A stretch of 64,000 nt of DNA from Eretmocerus hayati (taxonomy: Eukaryota; Arthropoda; Insecta; Hymenoptera; Aphelinidae), in contig CM056742.1 in NCBI GenBank assembly GCA_029851415.1, positions 93,176,748 to 93,240,747 on the forward strand, read 5' to 3'. Both the position numbers and the translations under genes were made by a program. Shown in pieces: positions 45,786 through 57,718 of the stretch; position 1 is the first letter of the stretch, and each line of letters starts with the position of its first letter. The notes beneath the pieces were generated by a model, which had not been told where the DNA came from, searched no databases, and saw only the letters and a program-made list of their open reading frames with translations.

Positions 45786-46214
45786 CCTCAAAAAAAACTT
45801 TTTTCCGCACCTCCGATCTAGCTGAATTTTGTGTCACATGTCATTACAAACTCGAATCTTCAATCCTGTGTAATAAAAAAAAATCAGTACAAAACTCGTT
45901 CGGATCTGATCTTCATGGGATTCTGAATCATCGTTCTTCGACTTGTATACGAAGTCACCCTATCAAAGTACACCCTACTTGCGGTTCAGAGATCGGAACA
46001 ATGTCAGTGCCTTTCCGACTACGTTACTACACTCAGGAAAGCAATTGTTCGTCATAACTCCGCGGGCTTCACCTCAACGCCGTCAGGGCTTTCCGACATT
46101 AGAGTGAGGCCATTCGTTCTGTGCCGAGTTGACGAGTTGTGACTTAAGTATTTCCATATGTCCGAGCTATAATCATGGATTGATTGACAGGTTAATTGTA
46201 GCAAATATTTCCAC
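45786..46214. other. Gene-free spacer
   Basis: No supported feature. Confidence 0.4.
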
Positions 46215-46748
46215 ATCCCTGCCTAAAATATTCCATTCGGTCCTTCCGGAGCAGCTCAACCGAGTCGGCGGAGCCGTCTCAAATAACCGACTCAGCTCCA
46301 TCGATTTGTTCACCTATATTACTCCTCGTATAGCATCTGAAGGGGTTAGTGGATGAAAAAATGAATAAATAATTAATGAATAATCATGAGAAAACAAAAA
46401 AAATCTCCCCCCCCCCCAAGTCCCTTTCTGGAGTTCGTGGGACTCGAACGCGAGACCTTCAGGTCACGAGTCGGATACTATACTCTCGTGGCCAGCGAGA
46501 CGTACTAACAGGAGAGACATAATGGGCCCACTCGAACAAGTTACGCCGATCATATCCCGGCTTTGCGAGTGCGCTGCGAAATTTGAATTGGACGAATTTT
46601 CAGTACTTTTTTCTGATATCGGTGGACAGTATTGAAAGTCTTGATAAATATATTCAGAGGCATCTGAGAGTCACTGAATCCGCTTTAAAAATAGTTATCG
46701 CTTAGAAAATTGTTCTAACGAGAAAGTATTCTCAGAGTGCCACTGTAT
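46215..46748 (-). repeat. About 530-bp repeat with tRNA-like core, copy 1
   Basis: Reverse complement of 49869-50405 along its length. Its inner end, GTATTCTCAGAGTGCCACTG followed by TA, looks like a TA-flanked DNA-transposon terminus (CAGTGGCxCTCTGAGAATAC read outward). It contains the tRNA-like sequence 46429-46506, a poly(C) run (46407-46417) and an A/T-rich stretch. Confidence 0.75.
46429..46506 (-). tRNA. tRNA-like sequence, copy 1 (pseudo)
   Basis: On the minus strand: acceptor-like AGTACGT/ACGAACT pair with one mismatch and a CCA at the end, A-box-like TGGCCACGAGAG, anticodon-loop-like CTCGTGA, B box CGTTCGAGTCC. The T-stem is degenerate. Next come a G run and a T run that would stop RNA polymerase III. 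A tRNA-derived Pol III unit is likely; a functional tRNA is not. Confidence 0.5.
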
Positions 46749-49700
46749 CAGAGTCTGAAATGATAATTGTTCATGAAAGTATTGATCTGATCATTTTTCA
46801 TTCATTTCTTCAAGTTTATGAGTTCGGAAGATATGAAGGTTGTGTAAATTTTCCTCTGGTATCGTTACGCGTGGGATTCCAGTTACTTGCATCTTGCACG
46901 TCGATGGATAAAGAATGTTTCGATATTTTGACTAAGAGATTTTACATAGCTGCGGCAAAAACCTTGGAGTTCTTCGGAAAATAGAGTATAAAAACTTTAT
47001 TCTTACACTATTTTCGAAGGTATAGATACAGCGTTGTGTAATTTCATCGCAATATCCCACGCTCATTTTCCAAAAAGCTTGCGGGGATACTCCATGTAAT
47101 AAGATGAATGTACTCAATCTACCCCCAGTACCCAAAACGCCCCCATGTCTTGGTTTTGAGAGATGGGCACTCGTTGATATTTCCGTAATTTGTTCCCGTT
47201 TACTATGTTGAGATACGGAAGATTGAGTGATTTGAACCGATCGGGATTAATTTCTGCATGTCCCAGAAAATTTGAAGTGAGTCTTCCAATTTCTGTTTTT
47301 ACGCAGCTAAAAAATCGCCGGAGAAATCGCGTTGAGTAAACCGGTGCCAAAAATTGTTGGTATGACCAATCTCAACGTTCCTTGGCGCAGCAGCCTTTCA
47401 AAATATGTCTTTTAGAGTTGAAAAGTTCCAATCTGAACCTCTTTCAAGAGCAGAATACGAAGCATGCATGAAATCTTTCTGCATGTAGGGATATTTCAAA
47501 ACGGTAGTTTTCGAAAATTTTACTGGGAATTCCCTAAGAGTTTTTGAACGCCTTCCAAATATTCGACACGAGGTGGCTCAACAAGTATCAGCGTACATCA
47601 TGCTTCTGGGATACGGGATATCAATCTTGACTCTTCTGGAAACCTTCCAGACGTCTTTCAAAAATCTATCCAAAACAAGATTGCTGATAGATTGTCGCAG
47701 CACTTAAATATGTCAGAAATAGTTCAAATTGATATTTCCTAATATTTGCACTAAAATCTCCGGGGAAATTCTAAAAAACCTTCCAAAAATCTTTCGAAAA
47801 ACTCCCAGGAACCTTGCAGAAGTCTTCCGATCCAAGACTGTTACTGTTCTCCATTATTGTAAAAAATATTTTAAAGACGTATTCTTGAGGTATTGCACCA
47901 TAACCTTTCAACAATATTCTAGAAACATTCCAGAAACGTTCGAGAAATCTGTCAAGAATCTAATTTTGAACCTCCCAAAACATAAAATTGCTGGATAGTT
48001 GTATCTTGGAGATATTGGAGAGATATTTCAGAGGTTTCTCAAAGCTTTCCGAGGGTTCAGTAAACAGACCTTTGAAAGGTTTCTGGAACGTTTCTGAAAT
48101 AACACATCAACATTTTAACAGGATAACTCTGAAACATTCCTGCTACACTGCATTGAAATCTTTCAGAAACATTTCGGAAACGTTCCAGGAAACTTCGAAA
48201 AATCTGTTTATGAACCTTTTGAGAAACTCAGAGGAATGTTTCTGAAATTTTCCAACAACATAAGATTGCCGAAGAGCTTGTGAAATCTTGCAGAGATATG
48301 ATAGTACATTTCGAAACAAGGGTGTAAAATAGGTTTTATACTCAGGTACCCGCCATACTTTTTGATGATCTGTGAGTAACAGTTGAAAAACTGTGCGCGA
48401 CATTCACTCTTACGCGCGGTGTCAGTGTATCAAAATCCTTTCGTTTTATGTGCGACACTGTAATCTTCCCGGAGATTGTGAATAACCATTCCAAATTTTT
48501 CAGCATGGGGCTGCTGAAAAATTCCGTTGGAGTACTGATGAGATATTTGATAGCCGTATTCTAGGGCTTTTGCTCTGAAATTTTCTAGCAACCTTCCGAA
48601 AACCTCAAAAAAATTTCTCCGTGTCAAGATTACTGACAGATTGTCGGTGAAATACTGCAAGGACAGTTGAGAATGATATTAAGATCCCCGAAGAACTTGT
48701 CAGAAACTCTTTAAAAGTCTTTGAGAAAGCTTCCGGAGATGTCTAAGAAGTTTTCGTTGCAAGATTGCATGCATGAGAATCGTTGTGTAATATTGCAGAC
48801 ACATTTCAATATCATATTCTTAGAATATTGTACAGGAATCTTCAAGAATCTTCAAAGAACCGTTTCAAAAATCTTTTTAAGGAATATTCATGAAAGATCC
48901 CGAGTAATAAGGTAAGTTAGCTTAACGTGCCCCACCTTAAGCCATTTTGCCAATTGTTTTGGCCCACTTCAATGTTTTCCAACGTATACTTAAGCTCATT
49001 CTGAAGCTTGGCTCAAGACCTTCAAAATGAGCTGAAGCGCGTTCAATTTCGATCAGTTAGAGTCAAGCTGTCACAACTTTCCAAAAAAGTATTTTTCGTA
49101 ATTTTCTCATGTTTCGGTGGCTACAAAATTGAAAGAAAAACTTCCGCGCATCGCTCATGAGGTTCTCCGCTTCCGAGCGATTATTTCAACCCTCGCCTAC
49201 GGCTCGGACCGGAACAGCATCACTCAGAAGTGAGCTACAACCTCATAAACTCGGTGCGAAATCTACTAGATTGCGGGCCCGCGAAACGGTGACCCAATGT
49301 TACATGCCCCTATCCTTTAAAATGACTAGAGTAGACGATAGACCGCTTCAAATCGAAAAATCAACTTTATCTCCATTCAACCACATTTTAAGCTCTCGAT
49401 TGGTCCAAATCTCTATTTATGGCTAATTTTGACGTGATGAAAACATTCCGAATGATGATAAAGTTTCTGCTGCTCACCCTTTCAATGTAAATGTATGGGG
49501 GCATGTTGGATACACGCTGAAGTTGGCCTTCGTGGTTTACAAACTATCACCGTACTTTGCTCGAAAATAGCTTCAGATTCGAATTTTGCAACTCTAAAAG
49601 GCGGATTTGAAGCCGTGATCACGTCGTAATTAGACTCAGCTTTCTCAAAGCCCCAGTACATCTTCCATGAAAGACATAAGAAAATCTCATGTTTTAATTG

Positions 49701-49868
49701 TTCATGAAAATTCATGAACAAATCACCAAGTAGATTAATAATGCCTCCAGAACCGAGTTGAGCAAGCTTGAGAATTACCGATTTTTACGCAACATTTTTA
49801 AACAAAATCATCTGTTTTGGATTCATTTGTTCAAACAATCTGTATTAGAGCAATTATAAAGACTCGGA
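46749..49868. other. 3.1-kb stretch with a degenerate repeat, no recognised gene
   Basis: From about 47640 to 48900 the sequence is a diverged repeat of TTCCAGAAACxTTC-like words, with an AAGATTGCTGATAG-like marker near 47681, 47985, 48259, 48628 and 48762 (spacings of about 130-370 bp). The rest is AT-rich with isolated ORFs (46760-46984 plus, 46932-47135 minus) lacking motifs. Confidence 0.45.
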
Positions 49869-50405
49869 TACAGTGGCCCTCTGAGAATACTTCATCGTTA
49901 AAACCATTTTCAAGCAATAATTATTTGTGAAGCGAATTCAGTGACCCTCAGATGCCTCTGAATATATTCATCAAGACTTTTAATACTGTCCACCGATATC
50001 AGAAAAAAGTACTGAAAACTCGTCCAATTCAAATTTCGCGGCGCACTCGCGCAAAGCCGGGATATGATCAGCGTGACTTGTTCAAGTAGGCCCATTATGT
50101 TTCTCCTGTCAGTACGTCTCGCTGGCCACGAGAGTATAGTGTCCAACACGTGACCTGAAGGTCTCGGATTCGAGTCCGACGCACTCCAGAGTGGGCCTTG
50201 GAGGGGGGGGGGGAGTTTTTTTTGTTTTTTCATGATCATTCATTAATTATTCATTCATTTTTCTCATCCACTAACCCGTTTGGATGCTATACGGGAAGTA
50301 ATATAGGTGACCAAATCGATGAAGCTGAGTCGGTTATTTGAGACGGCTCCGCCCACTCGGTCGAGCTGACTCGGAAAAAACGAGTGAGATATTTTAGGCA
50401 GGGAT
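49869..50405 (+). repeat. About 530-bp repeat with tRNA-like core, copy 2
   Basis: Starts TA-CAGTGGCCCTCTGAGAATAC and is the inverted partner of 46215-46748. Its outer limit near GATATTTTAGGCAGGG (about 50402) is where homology to copy 1 fades. Confidence 0.75.
50111..50188 (+). tRNA. tRNA-like sequence, copy 2 (pseudo)
   Basis: Better preserved than copy 1: acceptor-like AGTACGT/ACGCACT with one mismatch, CCA at 50186-50188, A-box-like TGGCCACGAGAG, anticodon-loop-like CACGTGA, and a 4-bp T-stem CGGA/TCCG around TTCGAG. A G run and T run follow at 50202-50225. Confidence 0.5.
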
Positions 50406-51353
50406 AATGTTGAAGTAGGAACGTGAGCGGGAATAATCAGGAAGAGCTACTATAAGCGGAATAATGTGACGGCAGCTGCCAATTTCAATGCCTTGCGCAT
50501 AATCTCCCTCCCTCATCTTTTCTCCTGCACCATACCCACAGGTGGTTTTCAAACCCGTATAGTTCGTCACGCCACCACCGGGTGTGGTCCATCCTTCCTC
50601 GCAATCGAAACAGGGAATCGTGTTTTCTACACCAGTGCCTAAATCCACATCAACGAAGGCCCCTCCGGGTGGACTTCTACAGCACTAACGTGCTCGGGAT
50701 ATCACCGGTCGGGTACTTAGGTCCACTTCTACAGCGCTCACGCACTCGAGAGTAGCTGCGAACTAGTGATAGTCCACATCCGACCCCCGGGCTGATGTTC
50801 GCAGCTTCTTCGGCACTGACGTGCCCGGGAGCTCTCACGTCACTCGGGCGGACTTCTACACATCGGAGACAATCCTCGATCCAGGACCACCCCGGTAGCT
50901 CGAAGTGAGCTTTAAGGATCCAACCGGACAACGACCGCAGCGCTGACAGCCCGTACAACTACGGATCGAAGCCTTAATCTAGGATGTTGGGAACCACCAG
51001 CCGCACGAGATGTTGGTCCCAATGGCGCACATCTCAGCCAGGGGTTACGATGGAGTTTGCAGTAGCGACTCCCACGGTTTCAGTCTAGCCCTCTGGAACA
51101 TATAAGCACCAGTATCATCCAAACAACATCTCGGAGTGAACGCCGAGAACCACCAAGCTGCGACATCAGCTCTTTTCAGGGCCAACCCCAAAACCCAAAT
51201 CGGCCCTCTTCGGGGCCACCAACCTCCTAACGTATGAACCACAGCTGTGTCCCATGAAGTTGACGCGTTGCGCAAACCATCCGGTGACAAATGAGCTTTC
51301 GTTCTGCTTAACCTCCGAAATCGTTGTTCACCTTCTGCTGGACCGCAGTCGGT
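50406..51353. other. GC-richer stretch without a recognised gene
   Basis: The composition differs from its surroundings. ACTTCTACAGCxCT and GTGCxCGGGA words repeat loosely (50668, 50726, 50804). ORFs (50394-50648, 50677-50958 and 51045-51377, all minus) have no known domain. It could be the remnant of a non-LTR element or a decayed host exon. Confidence 0.35.
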
Positions 51354-52259
51354 GCACAGTGGGGAAGAGAATTGCAAGTTGGCACAACTATACTCCCCAC
51401 TAAACAGGCGATATCGAGATTTCTCAGGTAATCAAATTGTAGGTTCTTGTATGCAGGATATAGATCCTTCACCCCCGAGAGTCACACGGAACTCGTATGA
51501 TGGTGGCATTCACCAGAACGCGAGAATCGGCTGAAAAACACAGCATCAGTGGTTCAACTTTTAGGGGAAGCAATTTAAGACATTTTTGATGGGGAACAAA
51601 GTTGTTACATTTGGGGTTTTCCAAAAGACCACATTTTCTGAGTTTCTTGTGGTTTTTGGGGCGTTTTCGAGAGGATTTTGAAATTCTGAACACGGCAATC
51701 GCACAAACATGGAATTCCAAGTGATTTCGAAATCCGAAAAGTTGTTGCTATGAGTTCTACTACGGTCAACCAGAGAAATAGCCCGTAAATTGCAAAGGAG
51801 CCTAGAAAACCCCCCTGAAATTCGAAGGGAGGGCAATTCGAGGTTCTTTTTGTGAGGAACGGAGTTATTGCATATTCTAAGACAAATTCTTTAGTTGCCT
51901 GGACTTTTCACAAAAAGTACATTCTTTGGAGTTTTTGTGGTTTTTGAGTCTTCTTTGCAAGAATTGTGAAATTCTGACTTCGGGAATCGGAAGAACACGA
52001 AATTTACCTCGAAATATGTGGTTTTGAAATCTTTAACAAATAGATGCTCTGAGCTCGACAACAGTCAAAGAGAAAGCTAGCCTGTGAATCACACAGGAAC
52101 GTTGGGAAACTCCCGAAACTTGTAGAGAAAGCCATCCAAGGCTATTTTGATGGGGAACAAGGTTGTTGCAATTGCCTGGGTCTTCCAAGAAATCACTCTC
52201 CTAGGAGTTTTTGTGGTTTCTGGGGCTTTTCTCGGAGAATCCCGGAGTGCTGACGTCGG

Positions 52260-52610
52260 TGTCACGTGGTCAGAGGTAGAGATCAGTGCCTGATCTCACC
52301 TCTCCTCTTCGTGCCACGATGACGTTGCACCCGCGATGGCTGCGCGGCCGCGCAACGTATGTCCGCGGTTCGCCGGCCATCGCGGATGCACCGTCAGCAC
52401 TTCGACGGAGCGAAGTACATCCCCACTGCATCGGTCTACGCTGCAGCGCGGACCATCGTCGTCTACGATGAGCCGTGCGGCAGCCAGACCGCTTGTATCA
52501 ACCTTCAGAATCATATCTCTCTCTCAAGTATATTTCAGCTGCCATTAAACCTATATATTCACATCACTCAGCCGTGATTCATTCGAATCACCCCTCCTTC
52601 CCACGTAACA
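52260..52610 (+). repeat. 5' LTR
   Basis: Starts TGTCACGTGG and ends CCACGTAACA; same length as the 3' LTR. It contains GC-rich sequence near 52320-52500. Small ORFs on both strands inside are mirrored in the 3' LTR and are incidental. Confidence 0.93.
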
Positions 52611-52824
52611 CGCTTTCTGGTGCTCGGTGTGGACGCGAAAAACCTGTACAGGGAAATTTTTTCCGCGAAAACAAAAAATAAAACACCATGGGAAAATTGT
52701 ACAAGTGACGAGTGACACCAGCAACTGAAGAATTCTGACATCAAAACCCAGTGGCAGCAGTCATGGGCTCAGAGACATCGCTTGAGAGAAGACCTAAATC
52801 ATTCCAAATCCTGCCCGATAAACT

Positions 52825-53343
52825 GTGCCAGAAGATGCAATCAGAAGCACTAGGCATCATCATCGTGGATTACTGCATTCTCCAAGAAGCATAAATACGA
52901 CAACTTCTCATTATCAACATCATTGTACAAAGGAAAAAGACGAACTTCGACGGACTTCTCCAGCATCTAATTCAACGCATCGCAGCCCGCCAGCAGCTCC
53001 AACCATATCATCAAGTATTATATTTTCGCCTTTAAAATGTTACAAGTCAGTTTTATGCACGCTAAAAGTTCATAATTCTCCGTATTTCTCAAGTTATGAA
53101 GCAAAGATTTCGATTGCGAATGATAGATTCACTAAAGTCTACTTGAAATGCATCAGTGAAAATGATGGATTTTGTCTACTACATTGGGAGAACCCGATTT
53201 TTATGAATTATTGCAGTGATTTAGAAGTATATTGCAAAGTTGCTGCAAGGCATCATATGTATATGCATATTCCTAAATTAATATTATTGATAAGAAAGGT
53301 ACAGAACCGATGTAATGATTCCGGCTGTGACCAAATGAATTGA
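52825..53343 (+). CDS. LTR-element ORF, N-terminal part, unknown
   Basis: 172 codons: a His/Thr/Ser-rich, low-complexity start (residues 1-65), then about 100 residues with mixed globular composition (CTLKVHNSPYFSSYEAK, then KVYLKCISENDGF, then LHWENPIFMNYCS). It precedes the gag-like ORF within the same element and ends 117 bp before it. It may be the gag N-terminus or an accessory protein. Not recognised. Confidence 0.35.
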   Translation: MPEDAIRSTRHHHRGLLHSPRSINTTTSHYQHHCTKEKDELRRTSPASNSTHRSPPAAPTISSSIIFSPLKCYKSVLCTLKVHNSPYFSSYEAKISIANDRFTKVYLKCISENDGFCLLHWENPIFMNYCSDLEVYCKVAARHHMYMHIPKLILLIRKVQNRCNDSGCDQMN

Positions 53344-53459
53344 TGTGTTTGATAATTATTGAGGAATACGCGGAAGAATGAGCGCCTGATTGCTATTCCA
53401 AATCCTGCGAGCTAGTTCATAATTCATGGACTCCCATACAGATTAGACTGCATTCATTA

Positions 53460-54311
53460 TTGAGACTTAGTAAACTGTTGAAAATGGATACAAATTCGCA
53501 ATCGGTATCTGGAGTTGGAGGAACGTCGCTTCGACTGAAATATCTGTATAACGAAAATATCGATCGCAACCTTGAAATGTCGGAGAATGATAAAGAATCG
53601 TGGAAATGGTTGTATGAGCAGAACTTGATTGAGGATTTTTTAGCAGATTTACAACCATTCATACGACGTGAGTTATCAAAAGTTAGCGTCAATATGGCAG
53701 AACGACCTCTAAAGACACTTGAAGCAACAATTAGAATCGCTGAAACTGTGGAAGGTGAGATGAAAGAATATGACTTTGCCAAAGCGATCTATTTGAAAAA
53801 ATATTATCGAATCGCTTCTAAACGTGAATTCCTTGCACAACTTGATAAACTATCGAGTACAAAATCGCCAAATCATGTTGAAAAATTCCAGTCAAAAATT
53901 AAGAGCATGCGATTTTCAAGATCTCATCCATGTGGATCTGGCAAAGTACGAAATATGAGAAGCCGAGAAGATGAATGTACATTGGAGGAAATAAGTCCTA
54001 TATCTGAATTTAATTTGATTCAGAGACAATTGATTGAAGATTTTTGGAATAGTCTTGAGCCCCGAACGAAAGAGTTGCTGCTAAGAGAGTTACCCGGCAC
54101 ATTAGAGAAAGCTCATCGAGTCGCAAAGAATATTCAGCGTTATATAGTCGAATTAGACCGTCAAAGAACTTTCAATTCAAAGCAGTTGAAAAATAACGTT
54201 TCGGTCCCAAAGAGCCACCACTTTTTACTTGAAAAATCTCTCAAATTTCAATCCCAGCGCCATAAAGAGGCTATAATTTGCAAATTAGTGAGCCCGGAAA
54301 GAATGTCATAG
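53460..54311 (+). CDS. Gag-like protein of the LTR element, possible internal duplication
   Basis: 283 codons. Two segments resemble the C-terminal capsid helices of gypsy-type Gag (pattern 'F--gL-p--r--l----p-tLeeA---A'): residues about 52-95 (LIEDFLADLQPFIRRELSK, then LKTLEATIRIAETVE) and about 189-235 (LIEDFWNSLEPRTKELLLREL, then LEKAHRVAKNIQRY). This suggests a tandem duplication of one domain. No zinc knuckle follows. The first in-frame ATG is at 53460; a second at 53484 is equally possible. Gag would build the particle in which the RNA is copied. The assignment is by pattern only. Confidence 0.5.
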   Translation: MRLSKLLKMDTNSQSVSGVGGTSLRLKYLYNENIDRNLEMSENDKESWKWLYEQNLIEDFLADLQPFIRRELSKVSVNMAERPLKTLEATIRIAETVEGEMKEYDFAKAIYLKKYYRIASKREFLAQLDKLSSTKSPNHVEKFQSKIKSMRFSRSHPCGSGKVRNMRSREDECTLEEISPISEFNLIQRQLIEDFWNSLEPRTKELLLRELPGTLEKAHRVAKNIQRYIVELDRQRTFNSKQLKNNVSVPKSHHFLLEKSLKFQSQRHKEAIICKLVSPERMS

Positions 54312-54538
54312 TTGAAGTATTCCAGAAAATTCGAGAAACACGGCATATCAGAAGTGAGGAAATTTTTACTAGCAATGAAGTCATTCATGAGATACCGGGA
54401 GATTGCAGTTTTGATATTGTAACGCAAAATTCATGTGAAAGTTATTGCTCGAAATTCGTTGACGATTATCAAGTTTGAGTAGACGAAGAAGATGAATTCC
54501 AAATTTTTGAAATCCAAAACCATGAGATCGCTGAGAAC

Positions 54539-55009
54539 TTGAGTCGGGGAATCGTATCCGATGTTCTGTGCATGATTCCATTCTCAGAAATCAGTACGTC
54601 AGAGAGAAGTAGTAAAAATACTCTTTTGCTCCGTGGTCAGCAGAAAATGTACGAGAATGAAATCGGCGACAGACATCCTATGCTGTATAATGAAAGCCAC
54701 TCAAAATTTAATTCCTTCGTGAGTGCGAATGATGAGGATATGAATTTGATGAAAATTGCGAGTTGCACAGTGAAGAATTTTCAAACACTTGAGTACTCTA
54801 GAAAAATTTTTTTGATGATCAATTCATCAATGGTGAGGAATTATATCAATTCTGAAACCAGGCCGCCTCGCGAGAAACCGCCTTGGTTAGTTGTCCACGA
54901 GAGGAATTTCCACCTCTTTTCTCTTTTGCAAGGGATCATCGTGCTATTCCGAGTGGCATATTGTATTTTCGAGAAATCCTACGAAAGTTCGTGGGTGGAT
55001 GGTGAATAA
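54539..55009 (+). CDS. LTR-element ORF, unknown
   Basis: 156 codons in the region after the gag-like ORF, in a different frame. Ser/Asn/Met-rich, with a hydrophobic stretch near the C-terminus (LFSLLQGIIVLFRVAYCIF, about residues 126-144) that could be a membrane segment. It is separated from the gag-like frame by stops and a short ORF (54278-54478). It could be a decayed continuation of gag/pol or a small extra gene. Confidence 0.3.
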   Translation: MSRGIVSDVLCMIPFSEISTSERSSKNTLLLRGQQKMYENEIGDRHPMLYNESHSKFNSFVSANDEDMNLMKIASCTVKNFQTLEYSRKIFLMINSSMVRNYINSETRPPREKPPWLVVHERNFHLFSLLQGIIVLFRVAYCIFEKSYESSWVDGE

Positions 55010-55127
55010 GAATATGATTTGGGTATTCTACGGCCCATCAGGCCATATTTCATGTTCTTAATTTTCGAATGTAATCATCGAGGAGGAATTTATACAATCC
55101 TCCTGATTTTTTTCATAGTGCTGTAGG

Positions 55128-55174
<47 letters not shown>

Positions 55175-57367
55175 ATATTCGTGAAGCTAATCAGTCAGTC
55201 GATTTAGAACCACGAAAGCATAGTATTCGAACGAAATCAACAGTGAACAAAGATGTAAACTTCAAAATTTTCCGAAGTAAAAGTTCAACCTGCGAAAAAC
55301 AATCAGAATACTTATTGTAATGAGGTCGTGTATTGACGACCCAGTGCACTCGTCCTCAGCTGAAAACTCCCAGCTTACGGACGAGGCACTGAGGTCACTA
55401 GCAGCACACAGGGCCATAACCTACCATACAAAGTTACATTATGGCATGCACTTAGCTCGAGGTCGAGAAAACAGCCGAAATTCAAGTAAAATCATTTAAA
55501 AAAGTCAACTCCAGAGTTTCAGCAAAAAAGTTGCAAGAACGTAAAATTTTATTCCAATAGCGATCAGGTATCCCATATAACACTGAGAAGTACCTATTTT
55601 TATCACGTTGATTGATCGAAGAATTACAGATTAACAGAAATCTCAATTTGAGATATAAAAAGTTTTCATCAAAAATCATGTCAAATATGCGTATTTTGGC
55701 CTTTCAAACTCACACTGTGACACGAATTGCGAGTGAATGATCTTTGTAAACATTAGTTAGCATGAATAATCTATATAATTGGATATACCAATAGTCACAA
55801 GCTTCATTAGAAGCTTGAAAAACGAAATCACAAAATTTCAAACAGAAAATGCAGGCTTCCAACACGTTATACGGCCATATACCAGAATTCAAAATTTTCA
55901 CCTCATCCCCAAATTTACTCATCAAAGTGTTACAGATACCGAGAATTGCATGATATCTTGGAGGAAAACTAACGCCAGAAACCTGAAACCGAATAGGAAA
56001 TTTTTGAGATCGATAAATTATATAGTCAAAATCCTTACCGTCGGCATTAAAAATGAGTGCGTATTTTGTTATAGATTGAGAAGTTATTATGATATCAACT
56101 TGAAAATTGGTAGGAATATTCCTTAAATTGTATACTAGTAGAATCAAAACCGACCGATTACCCCAAAATTTCCAAATCACCACAGTAGAGTGGAAACCCA
56201 AATAAATTGAAGATTCTCGTGCGTAAATGAGAGTACACAGAAAACCGTCACAACTCGGTCAATTTTGACCCGATTTTAACGTACAAAAGCTAAAATTGAA
56301 GGTCTTTTCAAGGACTATTTGACTAGTTCATCGAAAATTCCCAGAAAAAGCAAATTTCGAAAAATTTTCACAGTGCGAAATTCGCAATTTCGTGTTTCGA
56401 GAGAACCATTTGCCATGCTTTTTGGACCAAAACTCCATATTTTAATCGGCCCGAAAATATTACATTATTAGAATCGAAATGAGACTTGAAATCATCTCAA
56501 GAAAGAAAAAGTATTTCTTGCGGCTGATGGAAAATGATCCCACAGCTGCAAGCGATAAAAATTTCTCAATGCTATACCCAACTATGGCAGTATATAAATA
56601 TATATGGTATACCTATTGTATACCAGAGAACGAAAAAGAAGCAGTGAGAGACCGATAGAAATAGTCGAGCTCTTTTCTCAAGTCATTGAGCCAAATTTCG
56701 AGTTTGACAAATCTCACTTTTGAAAAAACCGACTATGGACAATATTATTTATCTTATCATTTTTGAATGCTCAAAAGCCTAAATTAAAAGTCTTTCCAAC
56801 AACTATCCGACTATATTATAGAGAAACTCCAGAAAGATTGAAATTTTGGAATTGTTTAACCTTCAGGGAAATTGTTCATACAAAAAAAAGCACTTGTTGG
56901 GAGATTTTTTCTTCCTCCCTCTGTCAATTTGAGATATAGAATCTCATATAAGCATAACTACAGAACTAAGGAACATAGTTATAAACAATTTATTGTTAAT
57001 AATTTTCGAAAATTTCTTTGAACAATTTTTGATAAATTTGGGAATTTTTGTAGAACAATTCCATACTTCTGACTATGATATCGTGAAAAATTACATTTTG
57101 TAGAATTAGGAATTAAGGGAATGGAATTATTTAAGTTTAAACGATTGTAACGAGAGAGAGTTCGTGATAAGAAATTGTATACGCGACACACGCAAACATT
57201 GACACGCTCGCTCTCACAAGATTTTACGCATACAGTCATACGCAAGCACCATAGTATAACATATGATCTCAACCATATGATTTAAAGGCCATTCAAGAGG
57301 CCACAGCAATTATACATTATGATATACCTCATCAGGAGACGCGGATGACCCAGCTACGGACGATTCG
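55010..57367 (+). other. Non-coding interior of the LTR element
   Basis: 2.36 kb with no pol-like ORF. It contains a pure (TA)n run at about 55130-55171 and AT-rich unique sequence. ORFs at 55482-56201 lie on both strands and lack motifs. Confidence 0.5.
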
Positions 57368-57718
57368 TGTCACGTGGGTAGAGGTGGAGATCAGTGCCTG
57401 ATCTCACCTCTCCCCTTCGTGCCACGATGACGTTGCACCCGCGACGGCTACGCGGCCGCGCAACGTATGTTTGCGGTTCGCCGGCCATCGCGGATGCACC
57501 GTCAGCACTTCGACGGAGCGAAGTACATCCCCACTGCATCGGTCTACGCTGCAGCGCGGACCATCGTCGTCTACGATGAGCCGTGCGGCAGCCCGACCGC
57601 TTGTATCAACCTTCAGAATCATATCTCTCTCTCGAGTATATTTCAGCTGCCATTAAACCTATATATTCACATCACTCAGCCGTGATTCATTCGAATCACC
57701 CCTCCTTCCCACGTAACA
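57368..57718 (+). repeat. 3' LTR
   Basis: 351 bp, TGTCACGTGG...CCACGTAACA, about ten substitutions from the 5' LTR and no indels seen. Confidence 0.93.

Larger units (their letters stand above)
52260..57718 (+). mobile_element. LTR retrotransposon without pol (TR-GAG-like)
   Basis: Two 351-bp LTRs (52260-52610, 57368-57718), TG...CA ends, and a 4-bp duplication TCGG (52256-52259, 57719-57722). The LTRs differ at about ten positions by eye (about 97% alike), so the insertion is fairly young. The 4.76-kb interior has gag-like ORFs but no recognisable protease, reverse transcriptase, RNase H or integrase, so it must depend on another element. A TGG at 52618, 7 nt after the 5' LTR, is a plausible primer-binding-site start. 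No clear polypurine tract precedes the 3' LTR. Confidence 0.88.

Noticed and set aside
46760..46984. 74-codon plus-strand ORF
   Set aside because: It has no recognisable motif and lies in an AT-rich spacer next to a repeat end.
46429..50188. Functional tRNA-Thr genes
   Set aside because: The anticodon-like CGT is suggestive, but the T-stem and anticodon stem are poor in both copies, so only tRNA-like is supported.
52286..52548. Small ORFs in the GC-rich part of the LTR
   Set aside because: They are mirrored in the other LTR on both strands and have no motif.
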